Positions 1-12,500 of a DNA stretch of 64,000 nucleotides are shown here, one piece after another. Made by a program: the position numbers and the translations under genes. Positions within the stretch are counted from its first letter, which is position 1. Every line of letters begins with the position of its first letter. The stretch comes from Nocardia pneumoniae NBRC 100136 (lineage in GTDB: Bacteria; Actinomycetota; Actinomycetes; Mycobacteriales; Mycobacteriaceae), in NCBI RefSeq assembly GCF_000308755.1, contig NZ_BAGF01000017.1, positions 1 through 64,000 of the forward strand, read 5' to 3'. The notes below the pieces were generated by a model that was given only the letters and a program-made list of their open reading frames with translations, did no database searches and was not told where the DNA came from.

Positions 1-1
1 C

Positions 2-500
2 GCCGTCGAATCGCTCGGCACGGAGCAGCGGAGAAAATTCGCTGAACTAGAGTATTTGCACGGTAGACAAGATCTTCCTGCTCCGGAGATGGCTCGTGCC
101 ATGGGGGTCGAATTCAATACGATCAGGAAGCTTCGTAATTTCATCCCGGATGCGTTGCAAGCATGGCTTACTCGTGGCTCTGTGTTCCGGTTGGGTGTGG
201 ATGAGCTTCCGCCGGTTGGTTCACCGGCGTATGTGGAGTTGTTGGAAGCAGTTGAGAGTCGGTTGCCGGAATCGCTGCGTAATGCGATGGGCGGCGATCT
301 CACCGCCTTCGTGGAGGCCGTCGATGGGTTGCCGACCGAAAAACATCGGTTGATCGCAGACCTTGTGTACCTGCAGGGAATGGGTGGGCTACCCGAATCC
401 GAGTTCAGGGCTATTGCGGATCTTCCGCGAGAAACTATCCGGAAGTTGGGGATAGCTGTTCCAGAGCTTTTGTATGATGCGCTGAAATCCAGATCGGCCC
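2..500 (+). other. Sigma-region-4-like helix-turn-helix repeats (2 copies)
   Basis: Two units of the form 'acidic helix, LPxExR, hydrophobic helix, then a helix-turn-helix with IRKL in the recognition helix'. The first runs from the window edge to about 170 and contains ARAMGVEFNTIRKL; the second, about 300-480, contains FRAIADLPRETIRKL. They resemble the region-4 units of the arrays at 46-48.5 kb and 59.5-61.2 kb and precede LacI-type units in the same way. DNA binding is not assured, because the units are divergent. The left edge of the array is outside the window. Confidence 0.5.
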
Positions 501-3500
501 AGGATCCTTCTGCTGCACTGCAACAACAGAGCCAACCGGAGAGAGCGGAGCATCCCATCCCGGAGGGCCCGCTTCCGTTCGAGCAGTTGCGGTCCTTGCT
601 GGTGGAGTTCGCCGGTTTGCTCGGTGTCGAGCCCGAGCAGCTGACCCAAGATTCGGTGCGCTGGGCGGCTGCGGCAGTACAGACGCAGTTGCAGAATTTG
701 AGTGACGTCGAGTGGGAACGGGTAGCACGATCCAGCCGTAGGGGGCAGATCGCGCTGTGGATGGGGCGTCAAGCGCTACTGGGGGCCGGCGGTTTCGACG
801 CCGAGTTGAACCGGGATCTGGCCCGGTTGCTCGATGTGTCCGAAGCGCATCGACCGCGACGAATCCCGCGTCCGGGTGAGCCCATGACCCAACTTCGACT
901 GTTGGCCGACCGAGCGGGACGTTCGGCCGAGTTGACGAGGTTGGTTCAGCTCACTGAATGGTTCCTCCGTTTGGATGAGCAAGCACTGGCCCGGAAACCC
1001 ACGATGGACGATGTCGCCGACCTGGCCGGAGTCAACCGGGCGACGGTCAGCCGGTTGCTGGCAGGGAACGGGTCGATGGCGACGCAGTCGGCGCAGCAGA
1101 TCCTGACCGCGGCGTGGTGGCTGGGCTTCGAGGTCCCGGTGGCACTCGAAGGGAAAGTCGATCTTCGGCTGGCGGCGCGCAGGTTCATCCCCGGGCACTT
1201 CGAGGCGGATCACTTCGTTCGAGGCAAGTTCGTCGAGCAGACAGTGCGGGTCGAGGAAGTTCGGGCACTGCGGCTGGAGTTGGCCGACGTGCTCGGGTTG
1301 AAGGTGGGTCTGCTCGACCGCGCCCGAGTTGCGGTCGAATTGGACCGGGTCGCAACAGAGATCGAAAATCCGGACAATGTGCGCTTCGTCGAGTTGGCCG
1401 AGCGGTTCCTTGATTTCGGTGACTGGGAGGTGGACAAGCCGCCTACCCTGAACGACCTCGCCCAGCTGTCCGGAGTATCCAACGCAGCGATTCGCAAGTT
1501 GCTGTCCGGGAACGGCCCGACGTCGACAGAGGCCGCGCAGCGGGTCCTGGTGTCGGCGTTGTGGCTGGGGTATCCGCTTCCGGAACAACTTCGGAACGCG
1601 ATTGATCCCGAATTCGCGGTGCACCGCTTCGTCCCCGCCCACTTTGTAGCGGATCGTTTCGTTCCCGGTGCGTTCACTCCGCAGCCGTCCTCGCAGTTCC
1701 GACTGATAGAGGCGGCTGAGGTGCCGGAAAGTGCATTCAGGCGTGTTCTGGACGGCGTAGAAGAAGATCCCGAGATCACAACACGCGTTCTGACGACGCT
1801 TCGTGAAAACGAATACTGGTATCCGCGCGGCCGTTACGCCGGCCTGCCGCACTCGGCGATTGCGGAATGGGAAGCCCCGCATGCGGCGACGGCGGACAGA
1901 GACCATTCCTGGATGCATCGGCTCGACCTGTGTGGGCCGATGGTGCTGGCCGACATTGCGGCCGAGTACCGGCTGCAGTTGGGGGCGTTGCCTGAGTCCG
2001 GTGAGTTGGCCGGGACGTTGGTCAGTGATCTCGAGAATGCGCTGGGCGGGCAGGTTTCGCAGGTGTCGACCGATGTCGCGGAGGCGAAGGCGCGGTTGCT
2101 GGAGTGGGGGGCGCAGCTCGACGAGCAGGAGGACGGCAGCGGCGACGGGGTCGGGGTGTTGGTGTTCGATCCGACGGTGCGGGGGAGCGGGCCGCATGGC
2201 GATCTCGGACACACGTTCTGGTTGGTGCGACGGGTGGATGCGGACGGGAATGTGCGTGTCGAGCACCGTGATCCGGGAATGGGTGAATTCCACCGCGATT
2301 TCACGCCGTCGCCGGAGTCGGCTGGGCAGCAGGTCACGGTGTTGTTCTTGCGTAAGCCGGTTGGGGATGAGGCGGATGTCGCTACGGTGCTGCCGGACGC
2401 CGAGGGCGAGGTTCGGTTGCGTGAGACGGACTTCCAGGTCGGCTCTTCCAGACCGGGTGACGAGGACGTGCCGTCGCCGGGCGACGTCGATGGCGTTCAT
2501 CATCGGCTTCCCGACGACATGGCGCAGCAGTGGCGTGCCGCGACCAGCGCCAAGCGGGATCTGGACGCGGCGCTGAACGAGGCTGCGGAGCTGTACGGGA
2601 TGCAGGACATCTTGGATCGGGCCGGGGTGTCTCGGCTGGAGGACGCGCTGTCGGTGCGCGCGGAGCCTGACGAGGCCGTCGCGGTCTCCCGGAGACGCGG
2701 TCGGATCGTGGCCGAACTGCGTGCCAAGGCACAGGAGTTGGGGATAACACCGGCCGCGCTGATTCGGGATTACCCAGCGTTGCGGGATGTGGTCGGGGCG
2801 TTCCCCGCGGTGGATCTGGACATCCAGGCCCGGGCCGACCTACAGGCGCAGCTTGCGGAGTTGCGGCGCTACGGGCTGAACGACGCGGCGCAGCAGTTGC
2901 AGCAGGCGGCCGAGACGCTCGAGCTGGTCGGAGACCAGATCGCGGAGCAAGGGCTGGGGATGCGCCTGTTGTCGGCCCGGTATGTGCCGGACCAAGATTC
3001 GGACGCCGAGCTGTCGGACAGTGGGCGGACGCAACTGTTGGTGGTGATCGGGGACACCGATGCAGGCGCCGACGCCGCCGACATCTTGGAAACGGCGGAC
3101 ACGGTGATCTGGTACCTGCCCGGGCAGGAACCGGAGGCGTCCGAGCAGGCCGCGTATCTTCTCGAACGGCAGAAGCAGGAGGACCCCTCCAAGCGGGTGG
3201 CGCTGGTGATGCTGCTCGATGACGAGATGAGCGACTTCGAGGTAGCGGCACACCTCGACACCGAGAAACTGCGAATCCGAACCGAGATAGACGCCCGGAA
3301 CCTGGTCGATCAGGTGGCGTCGATGAACGCGGCCCGGGAAGTCCGGACCGGAAGCCGGCCGCGGATGCTGCTCTTCGGTCATGGCACCGCGGCGGACGCG
3401 GTGCGCGCGGCGAGCGAAATACCCGGGATGCGAGCCGAGTTCGACGGTGACCCGATGCTCGACGACCCGTGGCTGAATAACTTCGACCCGCAGCTGGAGC

Positions 3501-6500
3501 AGCTCGAGCGTGCGGTGCTGGCGGAGCCGGCCGAGTTGCAGGGGCAACGGCGACGCGAGTTGCAGCAGCTGCGGGTGGTGCTGCGACGGTTCGCCATCAA
3601 GGTCGGGGGATGGCCGGAGCCGAGCGCGCTGTCGCTCGGGTGGGGTGACCGTGGCGAGGTGGTGCTCGGTGACCTCGAAACCGCGCGGCGGATAGAGGTT
3701 CACGCCACCGTTGGACGCACGAACCCGATTTCGCTGGATGAGAGTCTGACCCTCGGCCTCGAGCGCCATAACCAGTCGGTCGCCGAGCTGGAGGACGACT
3801 CGGATGACGACTCGGATGCGGTCGCGACGCTGGTGTGGCGGGGTTCGGACCTCGCGGCGTTCGTCGAGCGAATCACCGAGGTGCTGGAGTCCCGGTACTT
3901 GTCGGGGCGGGCGCCGCAGGTCATGCTCTCCACCCACGACGCCGACAACCGGCGGGAACGGGAGCCCGACTTCGGAAGGGCCTTGGTGGCGGCGGCTTTC
4001 CAGGAAGCCGAGCGCCGTGTCCAAGCGAGGGCCGCGGTGCGGCGACTGGCCGAGGCAACCGGCACCAGCCTGGATGCGCTGCTCGCACCGGACTCGCCGG
4101 ATCGCGAGCAGTTGCTACGGCGATACGACGAGCTGATGCCGCAGGTTGCCGCGCGTCACGATTTGTCCATGGACCTGCTTGCCGACCCGATGACGGCACA
4201 GCAAGCGCGGCGCGAATTGGCCCGGTCGATCAGACTTCGGTCCGAGTCGACATCGGAAGACGAGTCGCGGCGGACCGATGACGCTGACGACGTCGAGTTC
4301 CAGATACTGCACGAGGCGGTGGAGAAATTCGGCGTCATCCAGCGTGCCGACACCAGACTCGCGCGACTCGCCGACGCGGAACAGGCGCTGCGCGACGCTG
4401 CGACACGCATGCGGGAGCGGACGGACACCCGGCAGGTCTTCGCGCACTTCGCTTCGGCGGCAGCCATCCTCGACGAGGTTGCCGGGCAGCTGGTCGGGGT
4501 GAACCTCGGTATCGCCCTGGACCCCACGAACGAAGCGAACCTCGTCAAGCACCACCTGCTGCACAACCTGTTCGACGGACTGCTGGCAGACCTCACGAAG
4601 GCAGCAGAAGCCCGGCCGCAAGCACCCCTGATCGAACTCGGTGCCACGCTGTCGAGACTGCGTGCCGAGGGGGAATCGGTCGCGGGGATCACCACGCTGG
4701 AAAGGGGCCTGCGCGACGCCCACCGGCAGTCGTTGGCCGCCAGGTGGCGCTACCTCGAGACCCTCGACGGCCTTGTCGAGGACCTCCCCGCCGAGCGGGA
4801 GTACCTGGGCATCGTCACGGGGCCGATCGATCCGGCGCGGGTGGCTGCTCGTATCGCCGAGGTTGTCGGGGAAGGGGAGGACTGGCGCCAGCGGGTGCAG
4901 CGGCTGAACCAGCTGCGTGCGGCCGCCGAACAGCACGTCGCCTGGGAAGATCGGTTCGCCCGGTTGCGGGAGGCGGCGGACCGGCTCGAAGCGGTGGCCG
5001 TCGGCCGCGTGGCCGCCGCGATCATGGCCGATACCGATGCGGAGGTCAGGTACAACCAGCAGCTCGACCAGGCTTTGGCCACAGCCGTACGGCTAGCGGA
5101 CGGGCCGGAACCCGGCTTCGGCGTACACCCGGCGCAGCAGGCCGGACGCAGGCCGGTGCCCGAGTCACCGATCCCGGAGGTCGGCGATGGAGCGGTGGAA
5201 CCGAGTCAGGCGCAGCTGTCGCACCGGCTCGATGACGTTCCGAAGATCTGCGCGGTCGAGATTCTGCACTTCGCGAAGTTGCTCGGTATCGAGGTGCCCG
5301 GGAATATTCCGTCACTGCTCGATGCGCAGATCCGCCTGGAAGGCCTGAGTCCGGTCGAATTCGCGAAGCTGCTGGGCGCCGACTGGGAAGAAAAGCCCTT
5401 CGAATCCCTGGAGCAGATGCGGGCGCTGGCCGCCGACGGCATGTTCGTCATGGGCGCTGTCACGCACGAGCCGGTCGGTGCGCACGCGTTCCTGCTGTAC
5501 CGGGGTGCCGACGGCCGGGTGTGGGTGCACGAGCGCAAAGGCCACCAGGTCATCGATGTTCCGTTCACCGAGTGGACGCAGCCGAAGGGGGCGCTGCACG
5601 GCATCGTTTTCGACGAGCACAGGCAGGCGCTGCGGCCGCTGGCTCCTGGGCAGGAGCCGACCGGCAGCTATCCCCTCGCGAACCTTGCGGGCGATCGCAC
5701 GGGTGGTTCGGCGGCCGCGGATATGCCCGGAATCCGGGAACGACTGGTTCGGTCGCTGCGCGCGAAGTTCGGGCCCGCGCCGTCGGTGTCGCTCGAGTTG
5801 CTGGAGGCGGTGGGCGACCTGCGCCGCCGTGACCACCGCCGGCTCGCCGAGCTACACCAGGAACTGCGAGCCCAGTTCGCGCGCCCCGGCCGCAGTGTGA
5901 CGCAGTTGCTGGACCTGAATTCGGGGACCAGGCGCGTCGTCGAGGAAGAACTCCGCGACAGCCGGCGGGAGCTGGCCGAGTTGCTGGGCATCCCGGAGCA
6001 GGATTTGACCGTCGATCGGCGGGTGGAAGAGGAATACGCAGATCTGCGGCTGCGCGGGGGTCCGGCCCAGGTGCAGCGTGCCGCGGACCGGTTCCTGTGG
6101 CACTACGAGGTGATGCGCAAGGTCCATGAGATCGACCGCTACACCACCCGGACCCGTCGCATCGACGCATTGGAAGACGCACTCTACGACGCGTATTCGC
6201 GCTACGAGCAGGGACTGGATTCGGCAGCCCCGGTCCGGGAGTTGGCCGGACAGGTCGTGAGCCTCGGGGAGTTGGCGGGCAGGCTCCAGGAGACCGAAGA
6301 CGCGATGCCGACGATGGGGCTGGTGCGCGACCGGGACATCACCGACGCCTACTGCATCCGCCCGAGCCTGCGGGTGGGGCCGCGGACCTTGGAACAGGTG
6401 CGGGCCCGCTACGCCGATACCCGGGAGCGGCTGCGGACTTTGCTGGGCGCCGATCCGGCGGACATGTTCCTCACCGAGCTGGAAGCACGGACCCCGAAGC

Positions 6501-9500
6501 CCTGGCCGGGCAGCATTCGCCCGGAAAACTTGCTGCGGGAGCAGGAAAAGTACGAGCTGGCCGTGTCGTTCGAAGACTGCAGGCAGGTACTTGCCCTGGT
6601 CGAGGCGGTCGAGCAGCGCGACGCGCGACTGCGGGTGCTCACCAGCGAATTCGATCGGCAGATCGAAGCCGCGCTCGGACCCGCTGCAGCGAACCCGGTC
6701 TCCCGGGTCGTGCTGAGCGGTGATCTGGACAGGCTCGCCGATGCCGACGCGGCCGAACGGGTCCGGCTGGCCAGGAGCCTGCGCAACGCCGGCAGCGAGT
6801 TGGACCTCGACCCGACGACCCTGGATGCCGATGCGCTGGACCGGCTGCGCCACAAACGGGAGCTGCTGGAAAGACAGCTGCCACGTCAGCCGCACGAGCC
6901 GGTGACGCCGTCCACGATCCGCGCTCAGCTGTCGCGGCTTCGGGATCAGGGTAGGGACTGGGCAGCGACCGAGATAGCGATGAAGTGGCCTCAGCTCAAC
7001 GAGGCGATCGCGGACGCAACGCGACTGCTGGACGCCAATGCCCGGATCCGGGGCATCGCCGCGCTACAGGCGGCGCAGCGCCAGGCGCATTCCCGGACCG
7101 CGGTGACGGCACAGCGATTCGAGGCGCGTCTGGCCGAACATGTGAGCAGGTATCCGCAAGACGAATCCGAGTTGTCCGGCGCGCTGGATAATTCGTCCCC
7201 GCTCCGCGCCAAGTGGGCGTCTGCGGTTGGACGGCGGCGCCGCTCACTTCGTGCGTTGCTCGAACTGGCCGACAACCACCGGCGTTGCAGTGAACAGGCT
7301 GCTCTGCTGGACCAGCGAGTGGACGACCTCACGGACCTGGCCCGCCGCCGCCACGAAGCGGTGAGTCGCCGCGACCGTGCCTGGGGCGTGCTGCAGGAGA
7401 AGGCCGCTAAGGAGTTCTGGCGCACCCCGGCCGACGAACTGCCTGCGGTGCTGCGCGCGAAACGTCTGACGCTTCAGCACGAACTCACCCGCCTGCTGCA
7501 CACGAAACTCGCTCGCGAGATGGGCTTTCCGGAGCCGGAGGCCGACGAGGATGAACCGCTGTCGATCGCCGTGATCGAGCAGATGGTGATCCAACCCGAC
7601 GGCGTGAGTCCCCTGACCGATTCCGCGACCGGCCAGCGGGACGGCGATCTGGACGCCAAGGCCAGGGCAGTGCTGGCGATCGACAGTGCGGTCGAAGCCG
7701 CGGTCGACCACGCCACGGCCATTGTCGAAGTCGACCGGCTCGACGCGGCGTTGCGCACCGGACTGGCCGCCCAGGACGCGCAGGCGGCGACCACCGCGAC
7801 TGCCGATGGGACGACCGGATATCGGCGTCCGCGGGGCGGGATCGAACACCTGTTGGCCGAGGGGCCGAAGGAGTGCGCTCCGGTGGCGGGGCGGGATGCG
7901 TGGGCGGCGGTCGGGCGTCCGGCTCCGGAGCGGTTGGCCGGGTTCACTGCCGGGGCGGCCGGGGTGCTGCTGAGCGACGTGCCGGGGTTGGTCGGCGTCG
8001 GGTTGGACCCGGCCATCCGCTCGCTCGAGACGGCGCGTGGTCTGGTCGCCGGCGACGGCGGCGCGGTGGTCGCGGTGCTGGTGTACCCGGGTGTCGGCGA
8101 TCAGCCGCCGAAGTGGGGGCACGCGATCGACATCAAGCGGCGCGCCGACGGTGTCGTGCTGGTGTTCGAGGACGGGATGGAAGGCGAAGGTGTTCCGTTC
8201 GGCGAGTGGACGCCGCCTGAGCATGTCGCGGTGTTGGGGATGCGGATTACGGCCGACCCGGCCGAGGACATCCCGGTTGATGCGGTACTGCCCGGGTGGG
8301 CACGGGAGTTCGAGAACATAACGGTCGGCGCTGAGCCACCTCCGCCCGGCTACGTCGAACCCCGCCCGGTCCTGCCGGCGATGCCGGAGGGGCAGCGGTT
8401 GCGCGAGGCGCCGAGGGCGTGGGCGCAGTTCCGGCAGGGTGTGGACGACGCGGTGGCGGCCCGGCTCGCCGGGATGTCGGCCATGGAGGCGCTGAGCGCG
8501 GAGCAGCGGCTGACCGAGGAGCTGATGGCGCAGCGGTGGCAGGAGTTGGATGCCGGCACCCGGGCGCAGATCCTCGGGTACCTGACCGATCCGATCGCCC
8601 AGGCGCTGGCTGAGACGCCGCTGCCAACCGCCGCGGACCTGCCGGATGTGCTGGCCGATGAGCTGAATCGGCTGCGGCTGCGGCAGATCCGGGACGAGCT
8701 GGCGGCACCCGATGTCACCCCGACGCCGGAGAACGCGCAGAAACTGGGCGAGATCAACGAATGGATCAACCAGCTGCGCGTGCTGCAGCGGTGGGCGACC
8801 CACCTGCCCGGGCACCCGCGGGTGCGGCTGCTGCGCTTGGAGTTGGGCGAGCCACGGCACGTGGTGATCGCGGTCGGGGACGATGTTCCTGCCACGACAA
8901 TGCATGTCGGGAACAGCGGATCCGACGAAGCGCTGTCCGCCCTGGGTGCGGTGATGCGCGACGTGGCGCAGGGCACGCCGCAACAGCCTCGGTCGTCGGT
9001 GTTCTGGTTCGGGAACGACGCGGTGGAGCTGACGCAGTTCGGCATGGGAGTGAACGCAGCCAGGGGCTCGGCCGGCCTAACGCCTTCGGTCGCCGTGTTC
9101 GGGCACGGACCGAACGTGCGGAGTCTGCTGGAAGAGGCGCAGGTCGACCAGTTCGGACAGCATCGCCCGGCAATCGATGCCTCCGATGTGGATCCGGCGC
9201 CCGCGGCCGCCGATCCGGACACGATCCTGCGGGATGCGCTGCGCTGGGCTGGGCTGGCGAAGATCGGCGACATGGTGCCTGCGGCGGACGCGTCGCTGGA
9301 CAAGGTGGCGCAGGCGGCCGCGGACAACGCGGCGGCGTGGCACGGGTGGCCGTCTTACGTGCAGGATCTGCTGCTGAAACGGCATCCGGAGGTGCTGGGG
9401 AACGCGGTTGGGCTGCCTGCCGGTGTCCGTCACGTGGCGAATCTCGCGGTGGTGAAAGCCGAGCTCGCAAAGCTGGACGAGATCGCAGGGCTGGCCGAGA

Positions 9501-12500
9501 ACGACCCGGTAGCGAACCGCGGCCTCGACGCCGAGCAGCAACGGCAGCGCGACGATCTGCGAACTGTGGATCGGACCATGACCACGCTCGCGACGGCGCT
9601 GCGACAGAAGACCATCGGCACACCGCCGGTGTCGCTGATGTCCTACCGTCGCGCGCCGGACGGCGCGGTGGAGATGACCATCGCCTGGGGAGATCCGACT
9701 CGCGCGAGTCGCGTGCACCGGCTGGAATACGGCATCGCGGCAGATTCGGCCGAGTTGCGGTCGGTGCTGGACGCCGCCGCTTCGCGGGCGCAGGAGCGGT
9801 TGGTCACCGAGGACACCGATGCCGTGGTCGCGGTGGTTCGGGTGGCCGGTCCTGCCGCTGCGGCCCTCGCACCCGAGATCCGGCTCGCGTCGGCCGGGCA
9901 GCGGTTGGCGCGCCAAGTTGTGGCGGACACCAGCGCTCGTAGCCGACTGCACCCGTACCGACTGCGGCCGGAGAACCACCTTCTCGCAACTGCGCGGAGC
10001 GCGCAGACGTTGCGCGACGCGATGGCGGTCCTCGGTTCGAGGGGCGAGGTCGATACGGCGGTCGCGGACACCGAATACGCCTGGTTCTCCGATCCGAACC
10101 GGGAACTCGCCCGCGCGGTAATCGGCCTCGGCCGCGATTACAACCAAGTGAGGAAGGAGATCCAGCGGCTGATAAGGGACTTGCGGACGGGAAGTTTGCC
10201 GTCTCGCAGGAGACTCGAGCGGCTGGACCCTGCCACGATCGACCAGACCCTGCGGGAGCTGGCTGCCGAGTACCCCGGCGACGAGCACGCGATCACGCAT
10301 GCTCAGCTCGCCCGGCTGGCGGCGCAGCTGCAGGCGGTGGCTGCCACCCAACAGCGTTTCCAGCAGTACTTGAAGGCCGGGCGCAACGCGGAGTTCTGGA
10401 CCGGGCTCGACGACGGGGCGCGGGCCAGGGAAGCAGCGCGAGTGCTGGCTCGGCGTCAGCTGCTGGCCGTGCAGATCGCCGACCTGGCCCGGAGCATGCA
10501 CCTGGAAGACGCCGCCGAATTCGCGGCTTTTGCCGCACGGGTGCCGGTCGAGTTGGCCGAGCTGGATGCGCGCCTGGCCCGCGACTGGATCATGATGCTT
10601 GCCGGTCTGGCTCGGACCGATCAGGACCGGAACCGAATCAACGATCTCATCGGCGCGGCAACGGAACTGGCGGTCTTCGACGCGGAAATCCGGCACCTGC
10701 GTGAGCGAACGCAGGTCGCCGGGCTGGAGGTGCTGGCGGCGGCGCTGCCGGACGCGTATGCGCGGCGGGAAGCCAACCGGGCGGAAGCCGAGCGGCTGCG
10801 GCGTGAACTCGAGCTTTCCACCGACACTGTCGTGGGCCCGCACCGGCTGCGTGACCTGCGCCGGCTGCGGGCTGAGGCGCTGCAAGAACTCGCGCTCGGC
10901 CTCGGCGGAGTGTCGGCGACGCAGGTGACCTCGGAACGGATCGAGCAGGAACTGGCGAATGCGGATGCCGAGTGGGCGGCGGCGCTGTCGAGTGCGGAGC
11001 AGCGGTACGCCAACCTGCGCGAGCTGGTCCGGGTGGTGGCCGAACTGGGCCGGGCCGAGCGCGAACTCGACTGGCTGTCAGAGCGGGCGACACTGCTTGC
11101 CAACCTACCCGCGGACGCCGCCTCGCCGACCCGGCCTGCGGACGACGAGCTGGCCGGCTTCACCACGGAATTCGGCTTCGACATGCGGACGTGGGTCGAC
11201 GATCAGCTGCGCGACACGCTGGCCGAGGTCACCGAACGGTTCGGAGCCGACGCCGCCCGTGCCGCTTACGGCTTCACCGACCACCACCCGCCGGAGCGGC
11301 TGTGCGGGGTGAAGGTGGAGAACGTGGTCGCGGTCGCGGCGGGCCCGAACGCCGCCGGGATGAACCTCCGGTCGCTCGAAGACGCCACCGTCGCGATGGA
11401 GGGTCTGCTCGGCCGGAACTTTGCCAAGGACTTGGGCGCTGACTGGCACCCGGATGGGTTCGCGCAAGGGTCTGCCGGCTTGGCCGAGCTGGTCGGGCTG
11501 GTCCGCGATCCGAAGGCCGACGTGGGTCTGATCGCCGGTGCACTGGAAGGCGGCAAGCGCTTCGCGCATGCGATCGCCGTTGTCGAAGTGAACCAGGCAC
11601 TGGTCGACGAATTCCCGCAGCTGCAGGACTATCTCGGCGACGTCGTGGTGTTCGACGACGCCGATCCGGAAGCCGACGAGGACGGCTGGATCGTCGGCCC
11701 CGAGGCGGTGGACGCCTGGGTGGACCGGGCCGGCGCGGGCGTGACCCACGTACACGGCATGCTGTTCGACCAGGCCCTGCGGGCGAAACTGCCACTGGCC
11801 GAGAGCCAGGAGCCTGCACCTCATGGGCCGGTCAAACCGCTGGGGGCGCGGGAGGACTGGCCGAGCGGATCTTCCCCGGAGGACAGCGCAGGCACTGGCG
11901 ACCAGGACATATATGAGGTGGCGCAGCCGGTCCCCGAGTTGCGTATTCCTCCTGTGACCACTGGTTTACTCCAAAGGCACACAGTCGACAAGGTCGTAGC
12001 CGTCCGACTGAACCAACTGCGAGGTTTCACCGCCGGTGTGGTGATCGGAGTCGGCGAGCAGAACCAGGCCGCTACGGTAGCCCAGCGCGATGTGGGAGCC
12101 GACGGCCGACATCATGTGGCGTTGACGTTGCACGGTTCCGAGGTGCGCGGTGCGATGCACGGCGACATATATAAGGCGTTGGGTCTCCCCGAAAATATGA
12201 TGATGCGCGTCGAGTTCGAGGATTTCGCGGCGCAATTCCATATCCGGTACAGCATTTACCCCAGCGGCGAAGTGCAAGTCATTCTTGCTTTCGTGGATAC
12301 GGATATCACGCACAGTGGTTTCCATGTTGTGCGCGGAATGATAGACACCGCATTGACGGGCCGGTTCCCGGGACAAAAGATCGATATCGCCGAATCGTAC
12401 GAATTCACTGGGAAGCACGGCACCGAGCAGGTGTTTCGTCAGCTCCCGTCTCCGTTGCGGCCGACCGGTTGGTCCACTGTAGGCGAAGGCCGTTGGCAGG

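Noticed and set aside
8761..9942. Plus-strand open frame of 393 codons in another frame
   Set aside because: Its translation is Arg/Gly/Ala-rich without motifs, and the hydrolase-like paralogy to 50.3 kb exists only in the giant frame.
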